From NCBI GenBank assembly GCA_027604185.1, contig JADGKB010000092.1:1-58142 (forward strand): a stretch of 58,142 nt of DNA, written 5' to 3'. Every line of letters begins with the position of its first letter. Position 1 is the stretch's first letter. Made by a program: the position numbers and the translations under genes. Below are positions 33,901 to 45,810 of the stretch, piece after piece. The notes beneath the pieces are model-generated. The model was given only the letters and a program-made list of their open reading frames with translations. It had not been told where the DNA came from and searched no databases. This DNA comes from Boothiomyces macroporosus (Eukaryota > Chytridiomycota > Chytridiomycetes > Rhizophydiales > Terramycetaceae).

Positions 33901-36900
33901 GATCATAAACAGCCCATCGAGTTTGAGAAGGAGTCATTCCACCGGCGTTACATGTTGCGTCGCCATCAACAGAGAAGCACCAACCACCAGCAGAAACCAA
34001 AACTCTGGCACCTCTAGATCGAAGAACTGCAATACCGTTTTTAAGGTTACCAGCGGAACCTGGAACAAAGTCTAAACCAGTTTTCGAAATGTCATAGGAA
34101 CCTTTAGTATACTGCATCATAGGATCAACAAACGAGAGAATAACGACATTGTAGTATGAAGGTACTTGGCAGAGATACAGAGCACCAGGATCTGCCCAAG
34201 TCTCATAATATCCAACATAAAGATTACCGCTTGGTAAAGAACTTGGTGATTGAGGGACGGTTTTCATGGCTGGACAAGACCCAGCAGAAGGAACAACTGT
34301 TGGATTGGTAACGGCAGTTGGTTTCGTAGGAGGATTAACAACTGGTGCGGTCTTTGCTGGGACAGTGGGAATATTTGGATTCACTGGAGCCATAGTGACT
34401 GGGACACTAGTAGGTTGTACTCCAAGAGGGATGGTAGCTCCACAGTTGCTCAATCCAAAGTATTGACATACGACAGAAGAAATTGCATTTGGATCAGGAT
34501 AAGCGGCATACTGTGGTTCTGGCTGTTTCTGGATGGCCCAGATCATGATACCACCACCATTATGAGCCGAAATAAATCCTAAAAGATATTGTAATTCTGC
34601 AATAGTTAGACAATGCCCTAGTTTACAAGGAGTGGTTGCAGTGTCCTTAGGATATCCTTCCATAGGTGGTTCAACTCCTAAAATAATTGGTCCGGTGAAA
34701 TACTTTTGATATGCAAGTAACGCCAATGTAGGATCGTAAAAGCCAACGTTTACATTGTTGTTGTTTGGATTAACAATATAAGTTTTAGAGGCAGGGCTCC
34801 AGTAAGTGTTGGAATCGTACGACATGACATTCAAAAAGTCTAATTTAGTGCCTGATGCTTTAAGCATTCCAATCGCCATACCACCATTCCACCAACAACC
34901 GCACCAACCCGCCGCCATGTGTACATTATCATATGCACCTTCTCCAAATGCACCATACCCATGAACAGCACTGGACATCAAATAAGGGCGAGGGAAAGCT
35001 GCTCTAAACTGATTTACAATGTTGATGTACTGAGTATCAGCCTTGCAAGTTTGAGTTAATGTAGTTCCAGGAGTAACATAAGAGCCGCCTCCGTTTGAAG
35101 GTTGGCAATTTGCTTGCGAATTCATATTTGAAGGATACCCGTTAGTTTCAAAGTCTACATCAACACCATCAAGTCCAAAATCGTCAACAAAGTCTCTCAT
35201 TGCTTGCAAGCTCTGAGCAACTTTGGCAGCACTATATCTAGAGTCTTTAGGATCATAAACAGCCCATCGAGTTTGAGAAGGAGTCATTCCACCGGCGTTA
35301 CATGTTGCGTCGCCATCCACAGAGAAGCACCAACCACCAGCGGATACTAGTACCCTTGCTCCTTGAGATCTGAGAACAGCAATTGCTGATTTTACATTCA
35401 TTGCGGCAGATGGAAGGAAATCCAAACCGGTTTTCGAAATGTCATAGGAACCTTTAGTATACTGCATCATAGGATCAACAAACGAGAGAATAACGACATT
35501 GTAGTATGAAGGTACTTGGCAGAGATACAGAGCACCAGGATCTGCCCAAGTCTCATAATATCCAACATAAAGATTACCGCTTGGTAAAGAACTTGGTGAT
35601 TGAGGGACGGTTTTCATGGCTGGACAAGACCCAGCAGAAGGAACAACTGTTGGATTGGTAACGGCAGTTGGTTTCGTAGGAGGATTAACAACTGGTGCGG
35701 TCTTTGCTGGGACAGTGGGAATATTTGGATTCACTGGAGCCATAGTGACTGGGACACTAGTAGGTTGTACTCCAAGAGGGATGGTAGCTCCACAGTTGCT
35801 CAATCCAAAGTATTGACATACGACAGAAGAAATTGCATTTGGATCAGGATAAGCGGCATACTGTGGTTCTGGCTGTTTCTGGATGGCCCAGATCATGATA
35901 CCACCACCATTATGAGCCGAAATAAATCCTAAAAGATATTGTAATTCTGCAATAGTTAGACAATGCCCTAGTTTACAAGGAGTGGTTGCAGTGTCCTTAG
36001 GATATCCTTCCATAGGTGGTTCAACTCCTAAAATAATTGGTCCGGTGAAATACTTTTGATATGCAAGTAACGCCAATGTAGGATCGTAAAAGCCAACGTT
36101 TACATTGTTGTTGTTTGGATTAACAATATAAGTTTTAGAGGCAGGGCTCCAGTAAGTGTTGGAATCGTACGACATGACATTCAAAAAGTCTAATTTAGTG
36201 CCTGATGCTTTAAGCATTCCAATCGCCATACCACCATTCCACCAACAACCGCACCAACCCGCCGCCATGTGTACATTATCATATGCACCTTCTCCAAATG
36301 CACCATACCCATGAACAGCACTGGACATCAAGTAAGGGCGAGGGAAAGCTGCTCTAAACTGATTTACAATGTTGATGTACTGAGTATCAGCCTTGCAAGT
36401 TTGAGTTAATGTAGTTCCAGGGGGAACCCAGGAACCACCTCCGTTTGATGGAGCACAGTTTGCTTGCGAATTCATATTTGAAGGATACCCGTTAGTTTCA
36501 AAATCTACATCAACACCATCAAGTCCGAAATCATCAACAAAGTCTCTCATTGCTTGCAAACTCTGGGTAACTTTGGCAGCACTATATCTAGAGTCTTTAG
36601 GATCATAAACAGCCCATCGAGTTTGAGAAGGAGTCATTCCACCGGCGTTACATGTTGCGTCGCCATCCACAGAGAAGCACCAACCACCAGCAGAAACCAA
36701 AACTCTGGCACCTCTAGATCGAAGAACTGCAATACCATTTTTAAGGTTACCAGCGGAACCTGGAACAAAGTCTAAACCAGTTTTCGAAATGTCATAGGAA
36801 CCTTTAGTATACTGCATCATAGGATCAACAAACGAGAGAATAACGACATTGTAGTATGAAGGTACTTGACAAAGCAAAGAAGCTGTTGGATCTGCCCATG

Positions 36901-39390
36901 ATTCGTAATAACCGACATACAAACTGCATCCAGGTAGCGCACTTGGAGACTGAGGCAAAGCCAGGATGCTTGGACAGGATCCAGTTGGTGTAACTGATGG
37001 ATTAGTAACCACAGGCTTTGGTGCTGCAGTAGGGATTACTACAACAGGAGCGGCAGTTGTTTTTGCGACAACTGGTGGAGGATTAGCTTGCCCTCCGGAA
37101 GAGCTGGACCCACTAAGCTTGTTGAAAATATTTGAAAAGGCATAGTCAGCTTGAGAAATTTGGGATGACTGGTAGAGTGGTCCATTAACAGAGTTATCTC
37201 TTTGGATAGACCAGAAGGACAAGTATTGAACCCAGCTAGTAGATTGAGCAAAATTGAATACCTCTTGGGCATTTGGCAACGTAAATGTTTCTCCTGCAAC
37301 ATCGTTCACACCAATCATTGGAGTAATTCCTATTTTGATATTTGGGAATCCTAGTGCAACTACTTGTGTGTAAGTATTCTGAGCAGCTTGAATAGCATAC
37401 TGTCCCATGCCAGTAGCACCATTAGGAGCCTCAGATGCGCCATAGTCCATAGCCATAATATTTACTACATCAATAGCAAGCCCGTAATTGATTGCTGACT
37501 GGATAACATAGATTCCAGAAGAGGTCAAACCACTTGGGAAAACAGGTAAGGTCAAAGAAATCATCAATCCAGGATTAGCAGCTTTCAACTTGGCCAATGC
37601 TTGTGAACGTCTGTCAATAGCCGCAGTATTAGACAACCCACTTCCTTCAATATCAAAATCTAACCAGCGAACATTGTATCTATCAATAACACTTTGGTAC
37701 TTTTGCTGCAACTGATTAATATCGTTAGTAACTGTAGCAATTTCGGCGCCGTTGTATCCACCAAACGAAATGCAAATATCACCACCCATGTTTCGTAAAT
37801 ACTGGATATTGATTAAATAGAAGGAGGAAGTGATTGCAGTTTGGCCTCCCCATGAAGGGTTTCCGTTTCCATCGGCAATCAAGAATGCAAGGACGAACCA
37901 TTTGGTTCCAGCATTTTGAGCAAACTTGAATATTTCAGGGGTTGGGAAAGCCATAATATCGACGTATGGGATAAAGAACTTTGATGGAATAGCTGGAGCG
38001 TTTGGTGGCGGACCCGATGGTGGTGGTGTCCCGGTACAAGTTCCATAACTCCATTGACATCCAGCACCACAGAATGCAGCAGATGTACCACAGTATCCGT
38101 ACTGCGAGCAGCAATAGTTTCCACCGCAAGCATAGTTTCCTCCGGTAGCACCGCAACTACTTGGTACCACTCCATTCGCCGGTTGGATAACAGTTGGTTT
38201 ATATTGCGGAATAGGCGCATTGGTAGTAGCCAAGAACCCTGGTTTCTTTTTCTGGTCGCCAAATTGACTAAACAGCTTGGTAAACGCATAGTTGTCTTGC
38301 TTTATCATTGAAGAAGTTCCTAACCCGTTCATAGCACCGTTATCTCTATTCAAACTCCAGAATCCAATATAGCCAATATAGTCGGTTTTAGCGCTGAAAT
38401 CAAGCACCTTTTTAGCATCGTTCAATGTAAATACTTCGGAAGGATAGTCGTTTTGTCCAATCATTGGTGTAATTCCAAGTGTGAAATTGTAGTATATTTT
38501 AGTCACTTGGGCATACACATTAGCAGCTGATTGAATAGCAAAGTCACCCATATTACCATTAACCCCATAATCCATTGTCATCAAATTAATCACGTCAGGC
38601 TTAAAGTACATTTTAGTAGCTTGCAATAAAGCAATAACATTTGGTTCAAAACCAGCAGTATCAACAGGCAGAGTGTATGATATTTTCAATTTTGGGAAAG
38701 ATTGTTTAAGTAAATAGATTGCTTTGGCGCGAATGATTGATTGCGGCAGATCAGAAAGAGCTTGACCTTCAATATCAAAGTCAATCCAGTTCAAAGAGTA
38801 TTTTTCAACGACTCTAGCGTATTTGTACATCAATTCAGTTTCATTTGTGTATAGAGCAGCAATAGGAGTGCCTTCAGCCCCACCAAAAGATACAATAACA
38901 TCACCACCAGCGTTGCGCAAGTTTCTAATATTTTTCATGTAAAGATTCGAGTCTAGTGAAATTCTTCCTCCCCATGCAGGCTGATTGTACGAGTCAGCAG
39001 TAATGAAAGCAAGGTTAAAGTACTTTGCATTCGTCATATTGAATATATAAGCTAAATCAAAGTCAGCCATAGTAACATCGACATAAGGCGCAAAAAATTT
39101 ACTTGAAGTTGGAGAATTTGGTGGTTTTGGGCTAGCTGGAGGCACAGGACCGCCCAATGCAGGTGGCCCATCTTTTAAGATACTGTTGAGATTACAGGAC
39201 CCGTATTCAGGTTGACATCCAACACCACAGTGGTCAGGAGTTACACCACACCTAAATTAAAGGAATATTACCATCCATACTGCGAACAGCAACTGTTTTG
39301 GCATACTTGAGGGTTGCATTGAAACCCATTTTCAGCGTTTGAATAATTGCCTGGTTGAGCTAATGCTAAACCAATAAGCAGCAGATTCAT
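30992..39390 (-). CDS. Giant secreted multimodular chitinase (7 GH18 + 2 CBM18)
   Basis: The exons are 39390-39272, 39251-32677, 32654-32373 and 32352-30992 (introns 20, 22 and 20 nt), giving 2,778 residues. Order: signal peptide; CBM18; GH18 module A with WIDFDIEG; CBM18 (about 404-447); GH18 B with WLDFDIEG; three near-identical GH18 modules C1-C3, each with DGVDVDFE (DxxDxDxE catalytic motif); GH18 D with YIDFDIEG; and a final GH18 E in which the motif is WINFDIST, so the catalytic Glu is lost. Pro/Thr/Val-rich linkers separate the modules. No membrane anchor follows. The A, B, D, E type and the C type are different GH18 subfamilies. It is likely released or wall-bound and degrades or remodels chitin processively on one chain. 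Confidence 0.93.
33070..36950 (-). repeat. Three tandem 1,350-bp in-frame repeats inside the chitinase
   Basis: Equivalent bases recur at exactly 1,350-bp steps (for example 33091, 34441 and 35791), i.e. 450 codons each of GH18 module plus linker. Long stretches are identical. The differences are clustered rather than scattered, which implies recent unequal exchange or gene conversion. Confidence 0.95.
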
Positions 39391-39759
39391 AATTGTGAAA
39401 AAGTTGTGACGCGACTCTTATTGATATAAACAAATATGATCAATCAGGGGGGTGACATAATGATATAATATAACCATTGATGGTTTCTATTCAAGTTGAT
39501 AATGCATTCACTCTCTTTGTAATTTAGATTTGAATTGGCTTAAAAAGAAAATTCAAGTCATGCTAGTCAATAACCGACCATAAAATTAGTCAAGCCAGCC
39601 ATTCATCCAACTATCGCTTGATAGCTTGTTCTATTGCATTCTAGCCACGACTGCAGATAATTACATTCATCTGCAACTCTGAAAGAGTAATTGCAAGTTA
39701 TTATATAGCATATGCCTGTTTATTATAGAATATTAATACGAGAAAGAGTAGCAGGGTGC
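39391..39759. other. intergenic region between two minus-strand genes
   Basis: No gene is seen. A TATA-like TTTATATC (minus strand, 39421-39428) about 30 bp before the chitinase start is a plausible promoter element. Confidence 0.5.
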
Positions 39760-40458
39760 TTAATTAGTACATATTACCACGTTCTTTACGGTCAATTCCT
39801 CCACTTCTTTTTCCGCCTTTTGAATCAGAATATCTTGTTTATCAATCAGCTTTTGTAGCTCGAGCTTAATCTTTTGCCTGGCTTTGATTTCAGAGTTTAG
39901 TATCGATACCAGATTATCCTTTTCTTCTGTCGTTAATGGTTTTATTGATACCTGGTTTAGCTTGCAGTTTCTGCTTTGTTACCATAAGGGCTTTGAGTGA
40001 ATTGATTGAGTTTGAAATGATTCCAAGTTCGTCTTCTTGGTCGTTCAATACCGCATTCAAGTCTTCTATAAACTGAGGCGGATAAATATTTCTCTCTTTC
40101 CATACTTGCAGTATCCTCTGTATCTTTTGCTTTGTTTCTTTTTTTGTGTGCCTGAGTTAGTTTCTTTAACCTTAGACAGTCCTTGAATACGGCGGGTAAT
40201 ACTTGCTTGAATAAAGGAATAAATTCTTTTTTCTGTGTTAATAAAAGATACTTTGGATTGGACAAGGTCGTTGCATAAATATAGTAGAAATAGGCGTTTA
40301 TCTCCTACTTGCTGGCTGATCTGCTCTACCCAAGTGTCTACAGACTCTTTCCTCTGGGAGTGAAACTGGATCCACATGCTAGTGATTTGAATTGATTCCT
40401 GGCTAGCAGAGAGCTTTTCTAATTTTTGTATCAGTATCTCTTTAGTGTAAGCAGCCAT
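39760..40458 (-). CDS. RPRD/Rtt103-like CTD-interacting (CID) protein
   Basis: The exons are 40458-40252, 40232-40171, 40151-39983 and 39951-39760 (209 residues). The first two and a half exons form a CID: KLEKLSASQESIQITSMWI, LFLLYLCNDLVQSKKKEF, then KIQRILQVWKERNIYPPQFIEDL, the canonical last helix, which only appears after splicing. A coiled coil completes the protein, as in RPRD1/Rtt103, which bind the phosphorylated RNA polymerase II CTD during termination. Introns are 19, 19 and 31 nt; in the last, an earlier acceptor (22 nt) would also keep frame and add three residues. The start is 14 bp from the divergent ING gene. Confidence 0.9.
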
Positions 40459-40472
40459 TTTTTGTTGAAAAA

Positions 40473-41228
40473 ATGCCAGACAGTGTGGATTATTACAGTC
40501 TGTTGGAAGAGTTTGTTCCTACCATTGACAACTTGCCAAACGAACTTGGGCATGTCTTTACCGAGCTCATAAAGTGATTTCCACTAACCATAGGTAATTG
40601 TTATTGACATAGGTACCCAATAGGTTAATATAGGTAACTACTAGGTTAATATAGGTAACTAATAGGTTAATCAGTTCCTCAAATGACTTGCTAGCGATAG
40701 AACAACGAGTAAAGAGCCAAGACAACATTTTCAAAAAGCAACTAAAGACAGGAATAAACGAGGAATGGGGAGACGATCTAAAGATATACCAGAGTATACT
40801 AGGAGAATATGAAAAGAACAACACAATCCAAAAAGAGAGAATTGACCTAGTAGAAAGAATCCGAGATCTAGTATTTGCGACTAACAAGGTGGATAAACAT
40901 TTAAAGAAGCTGTCTACAGAGTTGGACAAGCTGTACGATCAGGATCCTAACCAGATTAAATTAGAGACTCAAACACCAATACCAAAGCGAAGGATTCAAC
41001 CACCAGTAAGGAGTTTACCAATGAAGAAAAAGAAGAGAGAAACAGAGGATGAACAATTGTACTGTACTTGTCATCAAGTTAGTTATGGAGAAATGATTGC
41101 GTGTGATGGAAAGAATTGTATGTATGAATGGTATACCTTGGTTAATTAGGTTTCATTTGGATTGCTTGGGAATGGTTGAACCGCCAACTGGCATCTGGTA
41201 TTGCGATTCTTGTAGAAAGAATAAATAA
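40473..41228 (+). CDS. ING-family PHD-finger chromatin protein
   Basis: The exons are 40473-40573, 40675-41130 and 41150-41228 (211 residues). Exon 1 gives [27 protein letters not shown], the ING N-terminal helix start. Exon 2 continues the helical region and a basic linker. The PHD finger is [43 protein letters not shown], completed by the 19-nt second intron (41131-41149). ING proteins read H3K4me3 within HAT or HDAC complexes. The first intron is 101 nt, five times the local norm, and divides exactly into five abutting mini-intron units. Confidence 0.93.
40574..40674 (+). other. Five-unit intron concatemer in the ING gene
   Basis: The 101-nt intron consists of 40574-40593 (20 nt), 40594-40612 (19), 40613-40633 (21), 40634-40654 (21) and 40655-40674 (20). 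Every unit starts GT (GTGATT, GTAATT, GTACCC, GTAACT, GTAACT), carries a branch-like motif (ACTAAC, ATTGAC, GTTAAT three times) and ends AG; each boundary is AG|GT. Units 3-5 share TAGGTTAAT and are near-identical, which points to tandem duplication. Removal of the whole array joins ELI to [12 protein letters not shown] in phase 2. Confidence 0.8.
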
Positions 41229-41443
41229 GAGTCTTTTTGTGGTTGAGTGTAGTACTAGATGCTCTTTAATAGGATTATAATGCTAATGTGCCAAGATCAT
41301 GGTAACAGTAATTACTTGCTGATATCGTGCTCCAAGATTGTGGTAAATGATCCACAGTAATAACATAGTCCATATCTACCACCAAGACATTAAAAGCTGC
41401 ACCAATTAATTGCCACCAACAAGCAAAAAAATTCTCACTACAA

Positions 41444-42289
<846 letters not shown>

Positions 42290-42348
42290 TAAAAGAGTTG
42301 AGCATACTTGATTTATTCATAGCTTGGAACTCGGATTAGGATGAATTA

Positions 42349-43431
42349 CTATGGATGCTTCTTGAACCATTGCTCAATAGCGTCTACTTCTTCAGCAGTT
42401 CCTAAAAAGATTGGTGAACGGTCGTGAATAGATTTAGGAGTCAAATCCAAGATACGCTGTTTGCCGTTACTTGCTTTGCCTCCACATGCCTCTACCAACA
42501 TGGCCATTGGGAAACATTCATACAACTGCAATTAGAAATAATTACCATACGCAACTTTGCTCCAGGGTACAAAAAGATTCCTCCATATAACAAAGTGCGG
42601 TGCATCTAAATTAAATACAAAGTACATCTGCTACCATACTACCAACATATCTGGCACTATAAGGAGTAAATTTGCCTTGGAAGCCCTCTGGTGGGAATTT
42701 AAGGGTATCCAAGTACCCTTTGACAGCGGGATGGAACGAATGTGCATATCCTTCGTTCAACGAATAGATTTTCTTTTTACCCAATTTCATCTACATTAAT
42801 GACACTTACTTTAGGATGAGTAAGCAAGAACTCTCCCAAGTTAGGATCAAGGGTGTATCCGTTTGCTTCTCCTCCAAAAGACATTACAAGTACACTTGAA
42901 CTTCCGTACATGCAATAACCTGAATTAACTATAATTACCTCCGCATACCATCTTTGATCCAGGAACAAGCACTTGTTCAGTTAATGGTTTATCAGTCAAG
43001 ACATCAAGTCTATAAATACCGAAAATCGTACCAACAGATACACCACAGTCAATGTTGGATGAACCATCAAGCGGATCAAAAACAACGCAGTAATGACCGC
43101 TCTTTTCTTTAGGCACACTGATGGCCTCCTCAACTTCTTCAGAAATCAACATGGCAGTCTTTTTACTTCCAATCAACATATTGACCATAATTTCGTTTGA
43201 TAATATATCAAGCTTTTGTACATTTTCAGCTTGGACGTTGGTAGTACCTGTTTGACCAAGTACATGTAGCAATTCTGCTTTACGGACAACGTTGGTAATC
43301 CACTTGCAGGCTGTTGCGACGGAAGATAGGAGGACTGACAAGTCACCAGTTGCTTCTGGGTGTTGCTTTTGGAACGAGAGAATGTGGTTGGTTAAAGTGA
43401 TGATATCGGTCTTCAAGTCTCCTTCGCCCAT
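42349..43431 (-). CDS. FBP1: Fructose-1,6-bisphosphatase, class I
   Basis: The exons are 43431-42939, 42919-42810, 42790-42626, 42605-42546 and 42525-42349; four introns of 19-20 nt give 334 residues. Catalytic and metal-binding motifs are present: [64 protein letters not shown], and the C-terminal [19 protein letters not shown]. Exon 4 is only 60 nt. The enzyme hydrolyses fructose-1,6-bisphosphate in the committed step of gluconeogenesis, in the cytosol. In yeasts it is repressed by glucose; I see nothing here that decides regulation. Confidence 0.97.
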
Positions 43432-43565
43432 TTTCTGATTAGCAAGTTAATTCCGCGTGATTTTTCAGTGGAAGCCAAAACCAAGACCGCAATCATATGC
43501 GGTGCATGTGATTAGCAAAATGAAAAAAATCAATGATTATAAAAGAGATTGCATTAGAGTGAATG

Positions 43566-45638
43566 CTATTTATTGAAAAGGCCCTTCAAATCTCCCTTTT
43601 CAAACAATTGCACTCCGTGTTGGAACTCCTTGACAATGGTCCCAAGGTTCCCTCCAACCATACTGGTACAATTGCGATCCACTTCAAATGGATCCAACAC
43701 ATATAGGCAGTCTGCAGTATCAACCATTCCTCCCTTGACAGAAATAATTTTGTCATAGGTAAACTTGTATCCAAAGTAAATCAAAAACTCGTAGAATAAT
43801 TCATCAACTGATTTCGAAATTGGTTTGTAACTCTGAATTTTTGGATGATTACAGTCGGATATAAACGTAACATCAACTGTCCTGAATTTGCTTTTTTCTC
43901 TATTGATTTCAGGCACTCTGATAGTTGTCCTTTCTCCTCCGTCTTCTTGCAAGGTAATCAAGCCCTCTACTTCCTGCAAATATGCGATAACCATTAACGA
44001 ATAAGCATAAGAGGAAATAGAATCTAGTTTAGCACTAGTATACTTGAAGTTGGATCATTAATATTTCTTTTTTTCGCAAAATCTTTAACTAATAGGATTA
44101 GTTTTCGACATTTAGGTTCAATTATGGTGTAGGTACGGATTAGTTGAGAGTTGTAGACTCCCAAACAGTGCCCAACATTTACATCACAGTCAATATTCAA
44201 TCGAGGATCTCTGAATTTGCAAATTGGCACTCGAGCTCCTCTTATTGGATTAACATCTATCATTCCTCCATTTCCAAGAACACTTGCTAATTTAAACATG
44301 TTTTGAAACGGATGCTTGTCAGTTTCAGTCACTAGTGTAATATCAATATCTGAATCTTTAAACCCAAGATTATTCACAGATGACCCAAATAATTGAACTT
44401 GAACTTTTTGACGGCCTCCTTTGTTCAATATTTGCTGTAATCTCTTTACAAATCCTTGTCTATTATCTTTCAGTAAATGCGGTTTGATAAAAGACTAAAT
44501 TAGTACATTTTACAGCGTAATATTCTCGAACTATTTTCGATTTCAAATCTTTCTTTTGGTAATTTGGATCCAGTTGAAAACTCACTTGCTTGGTTTTCTT
44601 GTAGTGCACATTGGCAAGGTATTCTGGGTCTAGAACGATAGTATCCTCGTCAATAGCTCCATCTTCAAGCTCAACAAGAGTAAATCTTCCATCTCCATTT
44701 GTAGTCTTTTGATAATTCAAACAAAACACGGAACCATTAATTGAAATATTTTGATTCCTGCCTTCAACGAAATAAACAAATGGCTTTGAAGGTAATTTTT
44801 CCAATTTAAATCCCTTGTCTTCTAGATTTTCCTTCAGTTGTCTAATTTCGCTACCCAGTGCAGATGTGTTTGCTGACAATTCCTCTTTTGAATAAATAAT
44901 AGCAGCAATTAAAGCAACGACTGGTGATTGAGGGGTAAATAAATGTTTGGATGCAACAGTGATATATTCCTGTTCACAAGGAATATCAGTGTCAAGTATC
45001 TCTGTTGTTGGCTCCAAGTAAAAGGTAAAATTGCTTGAATCATATTGAACAGAGGTTCTTTCCAAGCCATTCACAACAACAAATCCCTCCTTCATATTCT
45101 TTAGCAGCCCTCTAGTTGGTAGAGGGGGTAGATCCTTGCCGCTCTCCACTAATTTAGAGTGAATCAACGCAACATCCCCAGAAAGTTTTCCAGATTCTCT
45201 TTTCCCATGATGGCACAAGGCTGCGTACATTATTTGCGCCAGAGTTTTAAACAAATCTTCAACTGTTTGATTGTCTTGAATATTTTTTGGAATGGTAACT
45301 TTCCTATTCTTGCTAATCACAACATGTTCCTCTTGAACCAATGTATTTGCAGTTATAATTGTATCCTGGCTCTGAAGAGACGAGACGAGATCCAGCAATT
45401 CCGGCTTGACGTAAAGAACATTAGAAAGCGGTTCAGTATCCATTATTGTTAATTTTGAATTGATGAACTGGTAGAATCTTCCGTTGATTAAAATCAGGTC
45501 TTCACTGAATTTTGGTATTCTTGAAATTGCCCAGTTACACTTTAAGCTCTTTAGCAATTGATTAAAGCTTTGAACGGTAAGGTTGCTGGAAATCGACAGG
45601 GCGGCTGCTAATAAAGTCATTTCCTGGACATGGTTCAT
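43566..45638 (-). CDS. Cid1/TUT-like terminal nucleotidyltransferase with novel N-terminal region
   Basis: The exons are 45638-44514, 44494-44044 and 44023-43566 (introns 19 and 20 nt), giving 677 residues. The second exon holds the polymerase-beta-like core: LFGSSVNNLGFKDSDIDITL with the two metal-binding Asp residues, and the third Asp in LNIDCDVNVGH. The third exon supplies SNSISSYAYSLMVIAYLQ and the PAP-associated region (ELFYEFLIYFGYKF, YVLDPFEVDRNC). This is a non-canonical poly(A)/poly(U) polymerase that tails RNA. The first ~370 residues, encoded by exon 1, are a large region I do not recognise, mixed alpha/beta with no zinc finger. Nucleotide preference (U or A) is not decidable. Confidence 0.85.
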
Positions 45639-45810
45639 TTGGAGATCAAATTTGGAAAGTTTTCAGATACAGAACTGGAAAATAAATGCTGTGAGGATTT
45701 TATCAGTGTCTTTGTTAAAAATGTTGCTCAAGTTTATGATATTTGCTTGTTGACAGATCCTACAGGATTCTAATACTAAAGAAAATCAGTTTATTTTTTT
45801 CCCAAAAATA

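Noticed and set aside
34250..35932. Plus-strand frames of 66-110 codons, repeated 1,350 bp apart
   Set aside because: They lie antisense to the chitinase modules and recur only because that gene is repeated; no coding evidence of their own.
45630..45773. Possible 47-residue plus-strand ORF beginning MVHLEIKFGKF
   Set aside because: It overlaps the start of the nucleotidyltransferase gene, matches no family I know and has no clear promoter; too short to support.
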